A DNA stretch of 64,000 nucleotides from Acidobacteriota bacterium (GCA_003154775.1 PMES01000148.1:62001-126000); one strand, 5' to 3'; numbered from the stretch's first letter, positions 42,228 to 49,948 are shown. The notes: generated from the letters alone by a model not told the origin. Numbers and translations are program-made.

Positions 42228-42236
42228 ATTCTATCA
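42228..42236 (-). promoter_or_regulatory. Shared TGATAGAAT box, small basic protein gene
   Basis: Exact TGATAGAATCCGCG on the minus strand, 25 bases before the start codon. This is the rightmost copy of the set. Confidence 0.6.
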
Positions 42237-42404
42237 CGGATACTTTACTAGTGGGTACCGGCGCTGCGAGCTGGGCAGGCCGGGACAATGAATCCGAGAG
42301 CGTGGATGGGCGCCCAGTCCTCGTGGTTTGAGGGCAGGTCTTGGGGTTTGCGATGCTGCGCAAGGCTCGTCCAAGCCGGTTGAAATCACCGGGGAAAGAG
42401 ATGG

Positions 42405-42542
42405 TTTGGGGAGTCTTTGTTTGGAGGGCAGCGTTACGCCGGGAGTGAACTCCCGGCCTCCTAAAGAGAAGAAGGGAGTTTGGGGAATTTTGTTTTGAGG
42501 GCGCTTGTATGTCGGACGTGAATGTCCGACCCCCTAAGGAGG
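42405..42542. repeat. Two tandem ~70-base hairpin units
   Basis: Each unit starts TTTGGGGA with a T-rich stretch, has a hairpin (CCGGGAG-TGAA-CTCCCGG in the first, GTCGGAC-GTGAAT-GTCCGAC in the second), and ends CCTCCTAA or CCCCTAAG. A third, longer unit is at 43366-43455. Confidence 0.7.
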
Positions 42543-42659
42543 AAGACAGATCCCTCGACCCCGACGAAGCGTACGGGGCGCACAAACCGCGCTGCACGAC
42601 GCGACGCGCCAAACTGCGGCGTGGCAGAAAAACTCGGGTCGTTTCGCTCGGGATGACGG
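42541..42659 (+). repeat. Interspersed palindromic repeat, long form
   Basis: Opens GATCCCTCGACCCCGACG, has GCGCACAAACCGCGCTGC, and ends TCGCTCGGGATGACGG. Nearly the same as the copies at 37901 (reversed) and 43155. Confidence 0.85.
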
Positions 42660-42751
42660 CGGGGGAGAAGAGCGGACCCACCTTTTGCTGAAAGCGCAAA
42701 AGATGGGCCACCCGGGGGCTCCCACACCCTAACAATGTGCCGCCCACAAGG

Positions 42752-43066
42752 TCAGGCCATGAGCAGGGCTTTGGGGTTCTTCTTGGCGATCACCAGGAGT
42801 TTGAGCGCGGCTTGGCGCGGGCGGCGGGTGCCTTGCTCCCAACTGCGCACGGCGTTGGGGCTGACGTTCAGGAAGGTGGCGAAGAGCGTCTGGCTGGCAT
42901 TGAGGGTGAGGCGGATGCGGCGAACTTCCTTGGGCGAGATTTGCCGGGGGCGCGCGGGAATGCGCGTGATACGCAGATTGACAGCCTGGCCACGCTCATA
43001 GGCCGCGGCGTCCTGAAGCGCCTCCCTCATGTCGTCGAAGATATTCAGCTTGATTTTCTTTGCCAT
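42752..43066 (-). CDS. XRE-type helix-turn-helix regulator (HigA/NadS-like)
   Basis: 104 aa. N-terminal part KKIKLNIFDDMREALQDAAA, then a Cro/C1-type HTH with VRRIRLTLNASQTLFATFLN and VSPNAVRSWEQGTRRP. This is the usual antitoxin-like regulator of RelE/HigB-type modules, also found in phage and NadS-like genes. I start at 43066, seven bases after GAGG. No toxin gene lies upstream or downstream. A perfect palindrome overlaps its promoter (43086-43102), pointing to autorepression. Confidence 0.85.
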   Translation of the reverse strand: MAKKIKLNIFDDMREALQDAAAYERGQAVNLRITRIPARPRQISPKEVRRIRLTLNASQTLFATFLNVSPNAVRSWEQGTRRPRQAALKLLVIAKKNPKALLMA

Positions 43067-43082
43067 GTTCAGCCTCAATGTG

Positions 43083-43102
43083 AGAATACCACATTGTGGT
43101 AT
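43083..43102 (-). promoter_or_regulatory. XRE operator overlapping an extended -10
   Basis: ATACCACA-T-TGTGGTAT (43086-43102) is a perfect inverted repeat with one central base. On the minus strand the extended -10 TGGTATTCT overlaps its left half, 17-25 bases before the start codon. Confidence 0.7.
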
Positions 43103-43154
43103 AGGGAGTTTGCACGTACCCGCAGGTGACCTCTAAAGGAGCGGAGAGAGGCGA

Positions 43155-43269
43155 AGAGAGATCCCTCGACCCCGACGAAGCGTACGGGGCGCACAAACCG
43201 CGCTGCGCGACCCGACGCGCCGTAATTCGGCGCGAAAGAGAAAATCGGGTCGCTCCACTCGGGATGACG
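43155..43269 (+). repeat. Interspersed palindromic repeat, long form
   Basis: GAGAGATCCCTCGACCCC at the left end, GCGCACAAACCGCGCTGCGC in the body, CCGACGCGCCGTAATTCGG hairpin, and CTCGGGATGACGG at the right end. Confidence 0.88.
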
Positions 43270-43365
43270 GCGAGGGAGAAGAGCGGGTAGCTGGGAGAAG
43301 AGCAGTGGCGAGTGACCCTTCGCGGAGATCGCTCTGGGTAAACGAGTGGCGAGCGGGGTCGGGGA

Positions 43366-43455
43366 GTTTGGGGAGTTTTTATTTTGGGATGGCCTGGATG
43401 TCGGACCCTTCGAGGCTCAGCGTAGACATGAATGTCCGACCCACTAAGAAGTAGG
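43366..43455 (+). repeat. Third, longer hairpin unit
   Basis: Starts GTTTGGGGAGTTTTTATTTT, holds GTCGGAC at 43400 and GTCCGAC at 43434 as stem arms, and ends CACTAAGAAG. Related to 42405-42542. Confidence 0.65.
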
Positions 43456-43534
43456 AGAGATCCCTCCACTCCGCGGCCCGACGCGCCACAAGTCGGCGCG
43501 GAAGAAAAAGTCGGGCCGCTCCGGTCGGGATGAC
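43454..43534 (+). repeat. Interspersed palindromic repeat, medium form
   Basis: GGAGAGATCCCTCCACTCC, then GGCCCGACGCGCC and GGCGCGGAAG hairpin arms, then GGTCGGGATGACAG. Lacks the GCGCACAAACCGC insert of the long form. Confidence 0.85.
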
Positions 43535-43766
43535 AGAGGGTAGAGGAGCGGACCGCCGCGCAACCCCGACCGGGGCGCAAAGAACGCGTTTCCCTCCTTC
43601 GGCGGGCAGGCAGGAGGCGGCCACTACACAAGAAGCAAGAAGTGGTAGGTTGAACTTATCCCGTACCTTTTAGGGTGAAGGTGTTGCGCGGGGCGCGCGG
43701 CGGGGTGCGTTGAAGCTGTGATATGCTGCGTGGCGAGCCGGAGAGTCCGACGAAGGAGATCGCACC

Positions 43767-44036
43767 ATGAGACTGTTGGCGACAATTGGCGTGCTGTTAT
43801 TTGTGCCGGTGTGCGCGCACGCGCAAGCGGCCAAGCCCTGTGAAGAGTTGAAGACGGAAATCGCAGCGAAGCTGGACGCCAAAGGCGTGAAGTCGTACAC
43901 GCTGGAAATCGTGGACAAGGACAAGGATGCGGAAGGCAAGGTGGTGGGCACTTGCGAGGGCGGAACGAAAAAGATCGTGTACCGCAGAACGTCAACCCCG
44001 CCGGAAACCCCGGCTCCGGAAGCGAGCAAGCCGTAG
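43767..44036 (+). CDS. DUF1161-type exported small protein
   Basis: 89 aa with a signal peptide (MRLLATIGVLLFVPVCAHAQA). The mature part KPCEELKTEIAAKLDAKGV then GKVVGTCEGGTKKIVYRR matches the DUF1161 family (E. coli YjfN-like), a small periplasmic two-Cys protein. The C-terminus is Pro-rich. AAGGAG precedes the ATG. YjfN activates the protease DegP in E. coli; whether that applies here is not known. It stands alone between repeat clusters. Confidence 0.8.
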   Translation: MRLLATIGVLLFVPVCAHAQAAKPCEELKTEIAAKLDAKGVKSYTLEIVDKDKDAEGKVVGTCEGGTKKIVYRRTSTPPETPAPEASKP

Positions 44037-44090
44037 TCCGGGTTTCTCACAAACCACGATCTATCCATTGTTCCCTATCGGCAGGACGCG

Positions 44091-44183
44091 GTCATCCTGA
44101 GGCGATCCGATGAGGTCCAGTGTCGGGACTCCGGTGGAGTCCACCGGACTCCCAAAACCGGAGATCGCCGAAGGACCTCGACA
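44091..44183 (-). repeat. Interspersed palindromic repeat, variant with long centre
   Basis: Reads GTCATCCTGAGGCGATCC at the left and GAGATCGCCGAAGGACCTCG at the right. An inner CCGGTGGAGTCCACCGG forms a hairpin. Confidence 0.65.
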
Positions 44184-44209
44184 TCAAAATTGTTCGCGGA
44201 GTGTCAGTT

Positions 44210-44273
44210 GAGATCCTTCGGGACGCCCCGACCAGGTCGGGGTAAACGCCCGGCGCGCCCCTCAGGATGACAG
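44210..44273 (+). repeat. Interspersed palindromic repeat, short form
   Basis: GAGATCCTTCGGGACGCCCC on the left and GCGCCCCTCAGGATGACAGG on the right; CCCCGACCAGGTCGGGG in the centre. Confidence 0.75.
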
Positions 44274-44385
44274 GCCGCTATGCTGTTTTAATAGTGGTGA
44301 AATCTCAGCTAGTGAGATAGTGCGGCTAATCCGCGGGATCCTCGGCAGCGCTTCGGTCGCGTGGCCCGGGTATAAACGCTAAGCC

Positions 44386-44483
44386 TGAAATCCGAAGTTG
44401 AAGAGAGATCCCTCCACTCCGCGGCCCGACGCGCCATAATTCGGCGCGAAAGAAAAAATCGGGCCGCTCCGGTCGGGATGACA
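44386..44483 (+). repeat. Interspersed palindromic repeat, medium form with 5' tail
   Basis: TGAAATCCGAAGTTGA tail, GAGAGATCCCTCCACTCC, CGACGCGCCATAATTCGGCG hairpin, GGTCGGGATGAC. The tail is shared with the copy at 49949. Confidence 0.85.
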
Positions 44484-44632
44484 ACAAATTACTGTTTCTT
44501 CGCAAGCTGTGAAGCCGTGCGCTCCGCTGCAGCTCAACTGACCGCAAGCAACGGGTGTCTCGCCACAATTCCGGCGGGGGCAGTGAAAACCCTCAGGCCT
44601 CAAAGGCCTGAGCTACAATCTCTTCCACGGCC

Positions 44633-45283
44633 TTAGCGGGAATAGTTTTTCAGATAGGGGGGAAGAGGAGTGTTGCTCTTGAGGCGCGGGTCGGGTTGCG
44701 GCGGCTGGGCCACGGTTTCGAGCGGGAGGACGCCGGCCCAGACTGGGAGAGCGTAGTCTGCCTCGTCATCCACCGGGCCGCCGGTGCGCACCTTGGCGGA
44801 AACTTCTTCGAGGGGCAAGGCCAGGACCATGGTGCCCTTCAGTTCCTGCTCGGAGGGATGGCGAACATCGTTCCAGCGGCCCTTTAGCACGTGTTCGGTG
44901 AAGATGCGCATGGCTTCCATTTTTTCGGCGGGATCTTCCACGAGCCTTGCGGTGCCGAGGATCACGACCGAACGGTAGTTCACGGAATGGTGGAACACCG
45001 AGCGCGCGAGCACGAGTCCATCCACGTGCGTGACCGTGACGCAAACGGGCACACCCCCGCTGAGCGTGCGGAGCATGCGACTGGCGGGGCTGCCGTGGAG
45101 ATACAGCGTGTCGCCGGCGCGGCCATAGTTCGTGGGGATGACGTACGGCTGGCCGTCGGCATTGAAGCCGACGTGGCAGACGAAGCCCGCGTCGAGAATG
45201 CCGTAGACCGTTTCGCGATCGTACGTGGCGCGCTTGGGCAGGCGTTTGACTTGCGTGCGTTCGGTGGGAGTGAATTCGCTCAT
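44633..45283 (-). CDS. PNPOx/NimA-like flavin-binding protein, copy 1
   Basis: Member of the pyridoxamine-5'-phosphate-oxidase-related FMN fold (split barrel), NimA/nitroimidazole-reductase-like. Landmarks: AGFVCHVGFNADGQPYVIPT, GSPASRMLRTLSGGVPVCVT, VFHHSVNYRSVVILGTARLV. The FMN fold is seen; the substrate is not predictable. A second protein of the same type is encoded at 58956-59555, and the two share long identical stretches such as PVWAGV and SGGVPVC. Starts at 45283. The 270 bases upstream contain no gene. Confidence 0.85.
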   Translation of the reverse strand: MSEFTPTERTQVKRLPKRATYDRETVYGILDAGFVCHVGFNADGQPYVIPTNYGRAGDTLYLHGSPASRMLRTLSGGVPVCVTVTHVDGLVLARSVFHHSVNYRSVVILGTARLVEDPAEKMEAMRIFTEHVLKGRWNDVRHPSEQELKGTMVLALPLEEVSAKVRTGGPVDDEADYALPVWAGVLPLETVAQPPQPDPRLKSNTPLPPYLKNYSR

Positions 45284-45552
45284 TGCACTATTTTACTGTT
45301 TGACGGGCGAGGCGCCAGAGCCAACTTGGCCTTCCGCAGGCGCGCCCCGCTTCCGACCTGGTGCCCTGGCTTTCCTCCCAGAGGGCAAGCACAAGGCCGC
45401 CCCTGCACGAGCAACGGCAGACCCTAGGCGGGCAGATCCTACAAAGCGAGATCGGCAGCTACAAAGGCAAACCCAAGAACACAGTCCCTTCGAGGCTCAG
45501 GGCAAGCAGGAGTGACTGTGCCACAGATGTTGAGATGGGCGCGGCAGTGCCG

Positions 45553-46731
45553 CTAGAGATCGTCCAGGTCTTCTTGAGGCTTCAGCGGGGTGATTTTGTG
45601 AACGAGTTTGGCGCCGTGCTTGCGGATGCCGGCCAGGATGGCGCGGCGAGTTTCGACGGGAAGCATTTCCGGGGCGAAGACGCCGGCGGATTCGCGCGGA
45701 AAAAACTTGATGAAGAGAGCGGCGACGTGCGCGGTGGCGTAGGCGACGGGTGTCGTGAGACGTCCCTGGAGGCGGATCTGGTAGAGCGTGGGGAATGAGG
45801 CATCGCTGCGGATGAGCAGATGCTGGTCGTCCTTGGGGGAGTGCTTGACGCCGCGCACGAGGACGGACGCAGCGAAACGCGCATTCTGCAAAATACCCTG
45901 GCGGATCAGGGCCGCGATCTTTCGCGGCGAGGAAGTTTCCGGAAAGCGCTGGCGGGGAATGCCGCGCGATTTGGAGAGCTTGCCTTGCTTGTGCCAGCGG
46001 CGCAAGCGGTCAAATTCATTGCCGCCAATTTTGACGTCGAGGTCCTGCATGGGAATGGAGTAAGGAAGGGTGGCCACTTCATCCTGAGCGGCGAGGACGA
46101 CGCGTGCGGGACCGATGGGATCGGGGAAGCGGAACTTTTCGAGTTCGGAGAAGCGCTTGGCCAGGTGAAATTTCTTCTGGCGATAGATGCGCGGCTGAGA
46201 AATGGCCTCATCGAAAGAGACCTCGGGCGACCACTGGGAGATGGGGTCGTCGCTCTCGGAGCTTTCGTAGAGGCGGATCTGTACCGATTGGACTTCGCCG
46301 AGGAGCTCGGCGGCACGTTTTACCAGCAGATTGGTCAGGCCGGGAGCAGCGCCCGCATTGATCAGCGCGGCGCGGCGCTTGGCCTCGAATTTGCGGGCGT
46401 AGCGGAATTGCTCGGGCTTAAAGGGATTGCGCGTCAAGTGGGAACTGAGATCAACGTAGTGGGCGCGAAGGCGAAGGGCGGCGCGGAGCACGATTTCGTT
46501 GAACACGGAAGCGGAGGCGTTGACGATCAACTGGCAGCCCTTTGCGGCGCGGACGATGCCGCGGAGGTTGCGGGCGTTGACGTGGGTCACGGCGATGGTG
46601 GATTTTTTGCCGAGAAAGCGGCGGGCGCGTGCGGGATCGCGGTCGCCACACCAAACATCGTGGCCCTGGCGTTCCAGCAGTTGTGCGAGGAGCGAGCCGG
46701 CGGCCCCCGCTCCCAGGATGAAGATACGCAT
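45553..46731 (-). CDS. Saccharopine-dehydrogenase-like NAD(P)-binding protein
   Basis: The N-terminus has a Rossmann motif, MRIFILGAGAAGSLLAQLL, typical for the saccharopine dehydrogenase N-terminal family. Next is IVNASASVFNEIVLRAALRL, then a body with DLSSHLTRNPFKPEQ and NAGAAPGLTNLLVKRAAEL. The C-terminal part is diverged. I start at 46731; the longer frame to 46833 has no ribosome site. At 392 aa it is in the normal range. Members act in lysine or polyamine metabolism or have unknown roles. Confidence 0.82.
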   Translation of the reverse strand: MRIFILGAGAAGSLLAQLLERQGHDVWCGDRDPARARRFLGKKSTIAVTHVNARNLRGIVRAAKGCQLIVNASASVFNEIVLRAALRLRAHYVDLSSHLTRNPFKPEQFRYARKFEAKRRAALINAGAAPGLTNLLVKRAAELLGEVQSVQIRLYESSESDDPISQWSPEVSFDEAISQPRIYRQKKFHLAKRFSELEKFRFPDPIGPARVVLAAQDEVATLPYSIPMQDLDVKIGGNEFDRLRRWHKQGKLSKSRGIPRQRFPETSSPRKIAALIRQGILQNARFAASVLVRGVKHSPKDDQHLLIRSDASFPTLYQIRLQGRLTTPVAYATAHVAALFIKFFPRESAGVFAPEMLPVETRRAILAGIRKHGAKLVHKITPLKPQEDLDDL

Positions 46732-46837
46732 GATTTTAGCAAACTGTATCACAGCCCCGGAGGTAGCGGCGCGCGGGACGACCCGGGGATAGCCAGAATT
46801 GAACTGGGATAAGGACGGGCGTACACTGTGCAAGTTA

Positions 46838-47037
46838 ACTCCGACCCCGCTTGCCTACGGGAGAGACATCCCAGGGCGGCGGGGCGAGGCGAGCCGGGAG
46901 CGGTTCGCCGAGGGTTTGGGCGGAAACGCCCAAGCCTCCCGTGCGGTGAATTTTGCCGCGCTTGGAAAGGAGCCCGTAAGCCGGAAATGTGTACATTTTC
47001 GGCTGGAGCCCGATTCCCTGTGCGAATCGGGTTTTTT
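46838..47037 (+). ncRNA. Riboswitch-like leader of moaA with terminator (Moco-type candidate)
   Basis: A highly structured, GC-rich leader precedes moaA. It includes TTGGGCG-GAAA-CGCCCAA (46916-46933), a GNRA-type tetraloop hairpin of the kind used in the Moco RNA motif. The hairpin AGCCGGAAAT...ATTTTCGGCT spans 46979-47004. CCCGATTC-N7-GAATCGGG plus TTTTTT (47009-47037) is a textbook terminator ending 21 bases before the moaA start. Aptamer plus terminator suggests transcriptional control by molybdenum cofactor, inferred from its position, not from a covariance search. The 5' boundary is approximate. Confidence 0.6.
47009..47037 (+). terminator. Conditional terminator in the moaA leader
   Basis: Eight-base-pair stem, seven-base loop and six T, located between the leader and moaA. 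Its place before rather than after the gene marks it as a regulatory attenuator. Confidence 0.8.
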
Positions 47038-47057
47038 GTTTCTGGGTTGGTTAAGCG

Positions 47058-48041
47058 ATGAGCCTTTACGACAAATTCGGGCGGCAGATCACGGACCTGC
47101 GAATATCAGTCACGGACCGGTGCAATTTCCGGTGCGTTTATTGCCGCTCCGCCGATCCGGAAAACTACCGGGATCACGACGAAATATTATCCTGGGCGGA
47201 ATTGAAGCGCTTGGCGGGGATCTTCGTGGGTTTGGGGATTCGCAAGGTGCGCATCACGGGCGGAGAGCCGCTGGTGAGAGAGGGCGTGGAAGAATACATT
47301 GCGCATTTGAAAGCGCTCGGTGTGGTGGATTTATCCATCACGACGAACGGGCACCTGCTAGCGGAGCGCTGCGACCGGTTGATTGCCGCGGGGCTGCAGC
47401 GCATCAACATCAGCCTGGATTCGCTGGATCCCGTCAGATTTGAGCGCATCACGCGGACGCGGTCTTACGATAAGGTGATGGAAGGCATTGAGGCGGTGCA
47501 GAAGTCGCGGCTCGCGCCGGCGAAAGTAAACGCCGTGCTGGTTCGCGGGCTGAATGATGACGAAGTGGAGGCGTTTGCGGCGTTCGCGCGGGAACGTGGC
47601 GTGATCATGCGGTTCATCGAGTTTATGCCGCTGGACGCCGACCGCCACTGGTCGCGCGAACTGGTGGTGCCCGCGGCAGACGTTTATCGGCGCATTCATG
47701 CGCAGTGGCCGCTGGAGCAGATTCCCCACGAGAAAAGCGAGACGGCGAGAAAGTACCGGTTTGCGGACGGCGCGGCGGGAGAGATCGGGCTGATCGCGCC
47801 GGTGACGCAGGCGTTTTGCGGGCACTGTTCGCGCATACGGCTGACAGCGGACGGCAGGATGCGCACATGTCTGTTCAGCAAGGAAGATCGCGACCTGCGC
47901 GAGCTGTTGCGGGCGAACGCGACGGATGAAGAAATTGTGGAGTGGGTGAAAGCGATGGTGATGGAGAAGGAAGAAGGGCACCGCATCAACGAGCCGGGCT
48001 TTGTGCCGCCTTCGCGAACCATGGTGTTTATCGGGGGATAG
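47058..48041 (+). CDS. moaA: GTP 3',8-cyclase (molybdenum cofactor biosynthesis)
   Basis: Radical SAM enzyme for the first step of molybdopterin synthesis. The SAM cluster motif is CNFRCVYC in TDRCNFRCVYCRSADPEN. ITGGEPLVREGVEEYI is the SAM-binding region. A second 4Fe-4S cluster is held by C-terminal Cys in CGHCSRIRLTADGRMRTCLF, which binds GTP. The length of 327 aa is normal. The ribosome site is weak. A structured leader with terminator is directly upstream. No other moa genes lie in this window. Confidence 0.95.
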   Translation: MSLYDKFGRQITDLRISVTDRCNFRCVYCRSADPENYRDHDEILSWAELKRLAGIFVGLGIRKVRITGGEPLVREGVEEYIAHLKALGVVDLSITTNGHLLAERCDRLIAAGLQRINISLDSLDPVRFERITRTRSYDKVMEGIEAVQKSRLAPAKVNAVLVRGLNDDEVEAFAAFARERGVIMRFIEFMPLDADRHWSRELVVPAADVYRRIHAQWPLEQIPHEKSETARKYRFADGAAGEIGLIAPVTQAFCGHCSRIRLTADGRMRTCLFSKEDRDLRELLRANATDEEIVEWVKAMVMEKEEGHRINEPGFVPPSRTMVFIGG

Positions 48042-48165
48042 CCGCAGGGGCTCATCACGTTGTGATTCCAGCGATGGGCAGGGCGCTGGTAAATCTGACG
48101 AAAAGGCGACAGAATTCATCTAACAAACAGGGGTAAAGAGGGTTTAGAAGAAGCAGAGAAAACCC

Positions 48166-49332
48166 ATGGGAAGCGTTGTCACCATATCGAAGAACTCGCT
48201 GGCGGGAACGGACCAGCCCAGCACGGTGAGGGCACCCGAAATCGAGAAGGGCGTGGGCTGCGATTTCGATTCGTACCTGCTGGTGCCGGACACGACCTTG
48301 GACGAGCGGATAGCCGCGGCAAAAGCCAAGCTCGGGAGGGACGTGGTGATTCTGGGGCACCACTACCAGCGGGATGAGGTTGTGAAGTTTGCGGATTTTC
48401 GCGGGGATTCGCTGAAGCTTTCCCAGCAGGCTGCGCAGACCGATGGGAAATACATCGTATTCTGTGGCGTGCATTTCATGGCCGAAAGCGCCGATATTCT
48501 GAGGCGTGACCAGCAGATCGTGGTGCTGCCCGATCTGAACGCGGGCTGTTCGATGGCGGACATGGCGGATATTGGCCAGGTGGAGGCCTGCTGGAGCGAA
48601 CTGGGAACGGTAGTTGAGACGCGGAAGACGGTGCCGGTTACGTACATGAATTCGAGGGCGGCGATCAAATCGTTTACCGGCGAGAATGGCGGAGCGGTTT
48701 GCACGAGTTCCAACGCGGCGGCGGTGATGGAGTGGGCGTTTGCGCGCGGCGAAAAAGTATTGTTCCTGCCCGACGAGCATTTGGGCCGCAACACCGGTTA
48801 CCGCATGGGGATTCCACTGGATGAAATGGTGGTCTGGGATCCATTCCAGGAACTGGGCGGCAACACGCCGGAAGCGTTGCGCAAGGCAAAGATCATATTG
48901 TGGAAGGGCTACTGCTCCGTGCACCAGCGATTTACGCCGGAGCAGGTGGCGCGCGTTCGCAGGGAGCATCCCGGGATTCGCGTTATCGTGCACCCGGAGT
49001 GCCGCTTCGAGGTGGCGCAAGCCGCCGACGAAATCGGCTCGACGGAAGGCATCCTGAAGGTGATCCAGGCAGCGCCCGCGGGGAGCGAGTGGGCCGTGGG
49101 CACGGAGATTCATCTTGTCAACCGCATGGGCAAAGAGCTGAAGGACCGCAAGGTGATTTCACTCGATCCCAGCGTGTGCGTTTGTACGACGATGTTCCGC
49201 ATCACGCCGCAGCATCTGCTGTGGGCGCTCGAAAATCTCGGCGCCGGGAAGATCGTGAACCAGATTTCCGTGGATGAACGCACCAGGCACTTTGCAAGAG
49301 CGGCACTGGACCGCATGCTGGAGTTGGGCTAG
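48166..49332 (+). CDS. nadA: Quinolinate synthase
   Basis: Condenses iminoaspartate with dihydroxyacetone phosphate for NAD synthesis; needs a 4Fe-4S cluster. Visible family motifs: LGHHYQRDEVVKFADFRGDS, IVFCGVHFMAESADIL, CTSSNAAAVMEWA, LPDEHLGRNTG, HPECRFEV and SVCVCTTMFRITPQHLLWAL. The Cys residues in these segments include the three cluster ligands. At 388 aa it is full length. The nadB and nadC genes are not in the window. It stands 125 bases after moaA, so a separate promoter is likely. Confidence 0.94.
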   Translation: MGSVVTISKNSLAGTDQPSTVRAPEIEKGVGCDFDSYLLVPDTTLDERIAAAKAKLGRDVVILGHHYQRDEVVKFADFRGDSLKLSQQAAQTDGKYIVFCGVHFMAESADILRRDQQIVVLPDLNAGCSMADMADIGQVEACWSELGTVVETRKTVPVTYMNSRAAIKSFTGENGGAVCTSSNAAAVMEWAFARGEKVLFLPDEHLGRNTGYRMGIPLDEMVVWDPFQELGGNTPEALRKAKIILWKGYCSVHQRFTPEQVARVRREHPGIRVIVHPECRFEVAQAADEIGSTEGILKVIQAAPAGSEWAVGTEIHLVNRMGKELKDRKVISLDPSVCVCTTMFRITPQHLLWALENLGAGKIVNQISVDERTRHFARAALDRMLELG

Positions 49333-49374
49333 CGGCGAATTCGGGCTGGGCGGAGAAAGAGCAACGGAGAAGGC

Positions 49375-49851
49375 ATGGCGGATAACGAGGAAGACCGGGA
49401 CGATCTACCGGAAGAACCCCAACGATTGTTCACGCTGACGGAGGCGGAACGCACGCGGCGTGAATTGGAGCCTTTTTTGATCGAGGCGATTGGTGTGCGC
49501 AAGAAACTCGGCGCGCTCGAAGAGGAGCTCACCGCGGTTTCCACGCGCATCCTGATGATGGGCGGCATACTCGTGCCATACGCCAAACTGGCCGCAAAGC
49601 GCATGGAGCATCAAGCCCTGGCCGAGATCATGAAAACGAATCTCGAAAAGATTCTATCCACCGGCTGCCTGATCAAGGACCTAGAAGTTGGTTTGCTGGA
49701 TTTCCCGTCGGTCATCGGCAACGAGGAAGTTTATTTGTGCTGGAAGCTGGGAGAAGACCGCATTCGCTATTATCACCGCCAGGATGAAGGTTTCTCCGGA
49801 AGAAAACCGATTGATCCGCGCGATCTGGGTCCCAGCGATCAAGTCCAGTAG
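49375..49851 (+). CDS. DUF2203-domain protein
   Basis: 158 aa, with a long helical first half (about residues 15-100) that ends in ILMMGGILVPYAKLAAKR, and a compact end with KDLEVGLLDFPSVIGNEEVY, then LCWKLGEDRIRYYHRQDEGF, then GRKPID. That end is diagnostic for DUF2203, a family of unknown function. The start codon at 49375 has GGAGAAGGC before it. Follows nadA by 42 bases, probably in the same transcript. Confidence 0.85.
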   Translation: MADNEEDRDDLPEEPQRLFTLTEAERTRRELEPFLIEAIGVRKKLGALEEELTAVSTRILMMGGILVPYAKLAAKRMEHQALAEIMKTNLEKILSTGCLIKDLEVGLLDFPSVIGNEEVYLCWKLGEDRIRYYHRQDEGFSGRKPIDPRDLGPSDQVQ

Positions 49852-49948
49852 ACACAGCTAACGTTGATAATCGGCGAACACCTGTAACGGCCACCAAGAA
49901 ACCGGGCAGTTCTGGGAGCGCAGCGCTGCAACTGGCGTCGGATGAATC

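Larger units (their letters stand above)
42204..42751. other. Repeat-rich gap between accessory genes
   Basis: No gene in this 548-base gap. It contains the shared box at 42228, a direct repeat of TAGTGGGTAC at 42249 (also at 38822), two tandem hairpin units at 42405-42477 and 42478-42542, and the long repeat at 42541-42659. Confidence 0.7.
43103..43766. other. Repeat cluster between the XRE gene and a DUF1161 gene
   Basis: No gene is supported in these 660 bases. Repeats are at 43155-43269 and 43366-43534. In between is an AGTGGCGAGTG-type short repeat that also occurs near 38322. Long open frames on the minus strand here are made of repeat sequence. Confidence 0.7.
44037..44632. other. Gene-free stretch with three palindromic repeats
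   Basis: No gene is supported in these 596 bases. Repeats lie at 44091-44183 (minus), 44210-44273 (plus) and 44386-44483 (plus). The rest shows nothing I recognise. Confidence 0.7.

Noticed and set aside
38955-42236. Integron cassette array
   Set aside because: Same-strand small unknown genes with a shared repeat are suggestive, but the GTTRRRY/RYYYAAC pairs of attC sites are not found consistently, and no integrase gene lies in the window. The repeat is upstream of starts rather than at gene ends.
43379-43995. Minus-strand open frames near the DUF1161 gene
   Set aside because: They run through repeats and across the confident plus-strand DUF1161 gene.
37901-44483. CRISPR array
   Set aside because: Repeats are not evenly spaced, have variable length and orientation, and have no constant-length unique spacers; no cas gene is seen.
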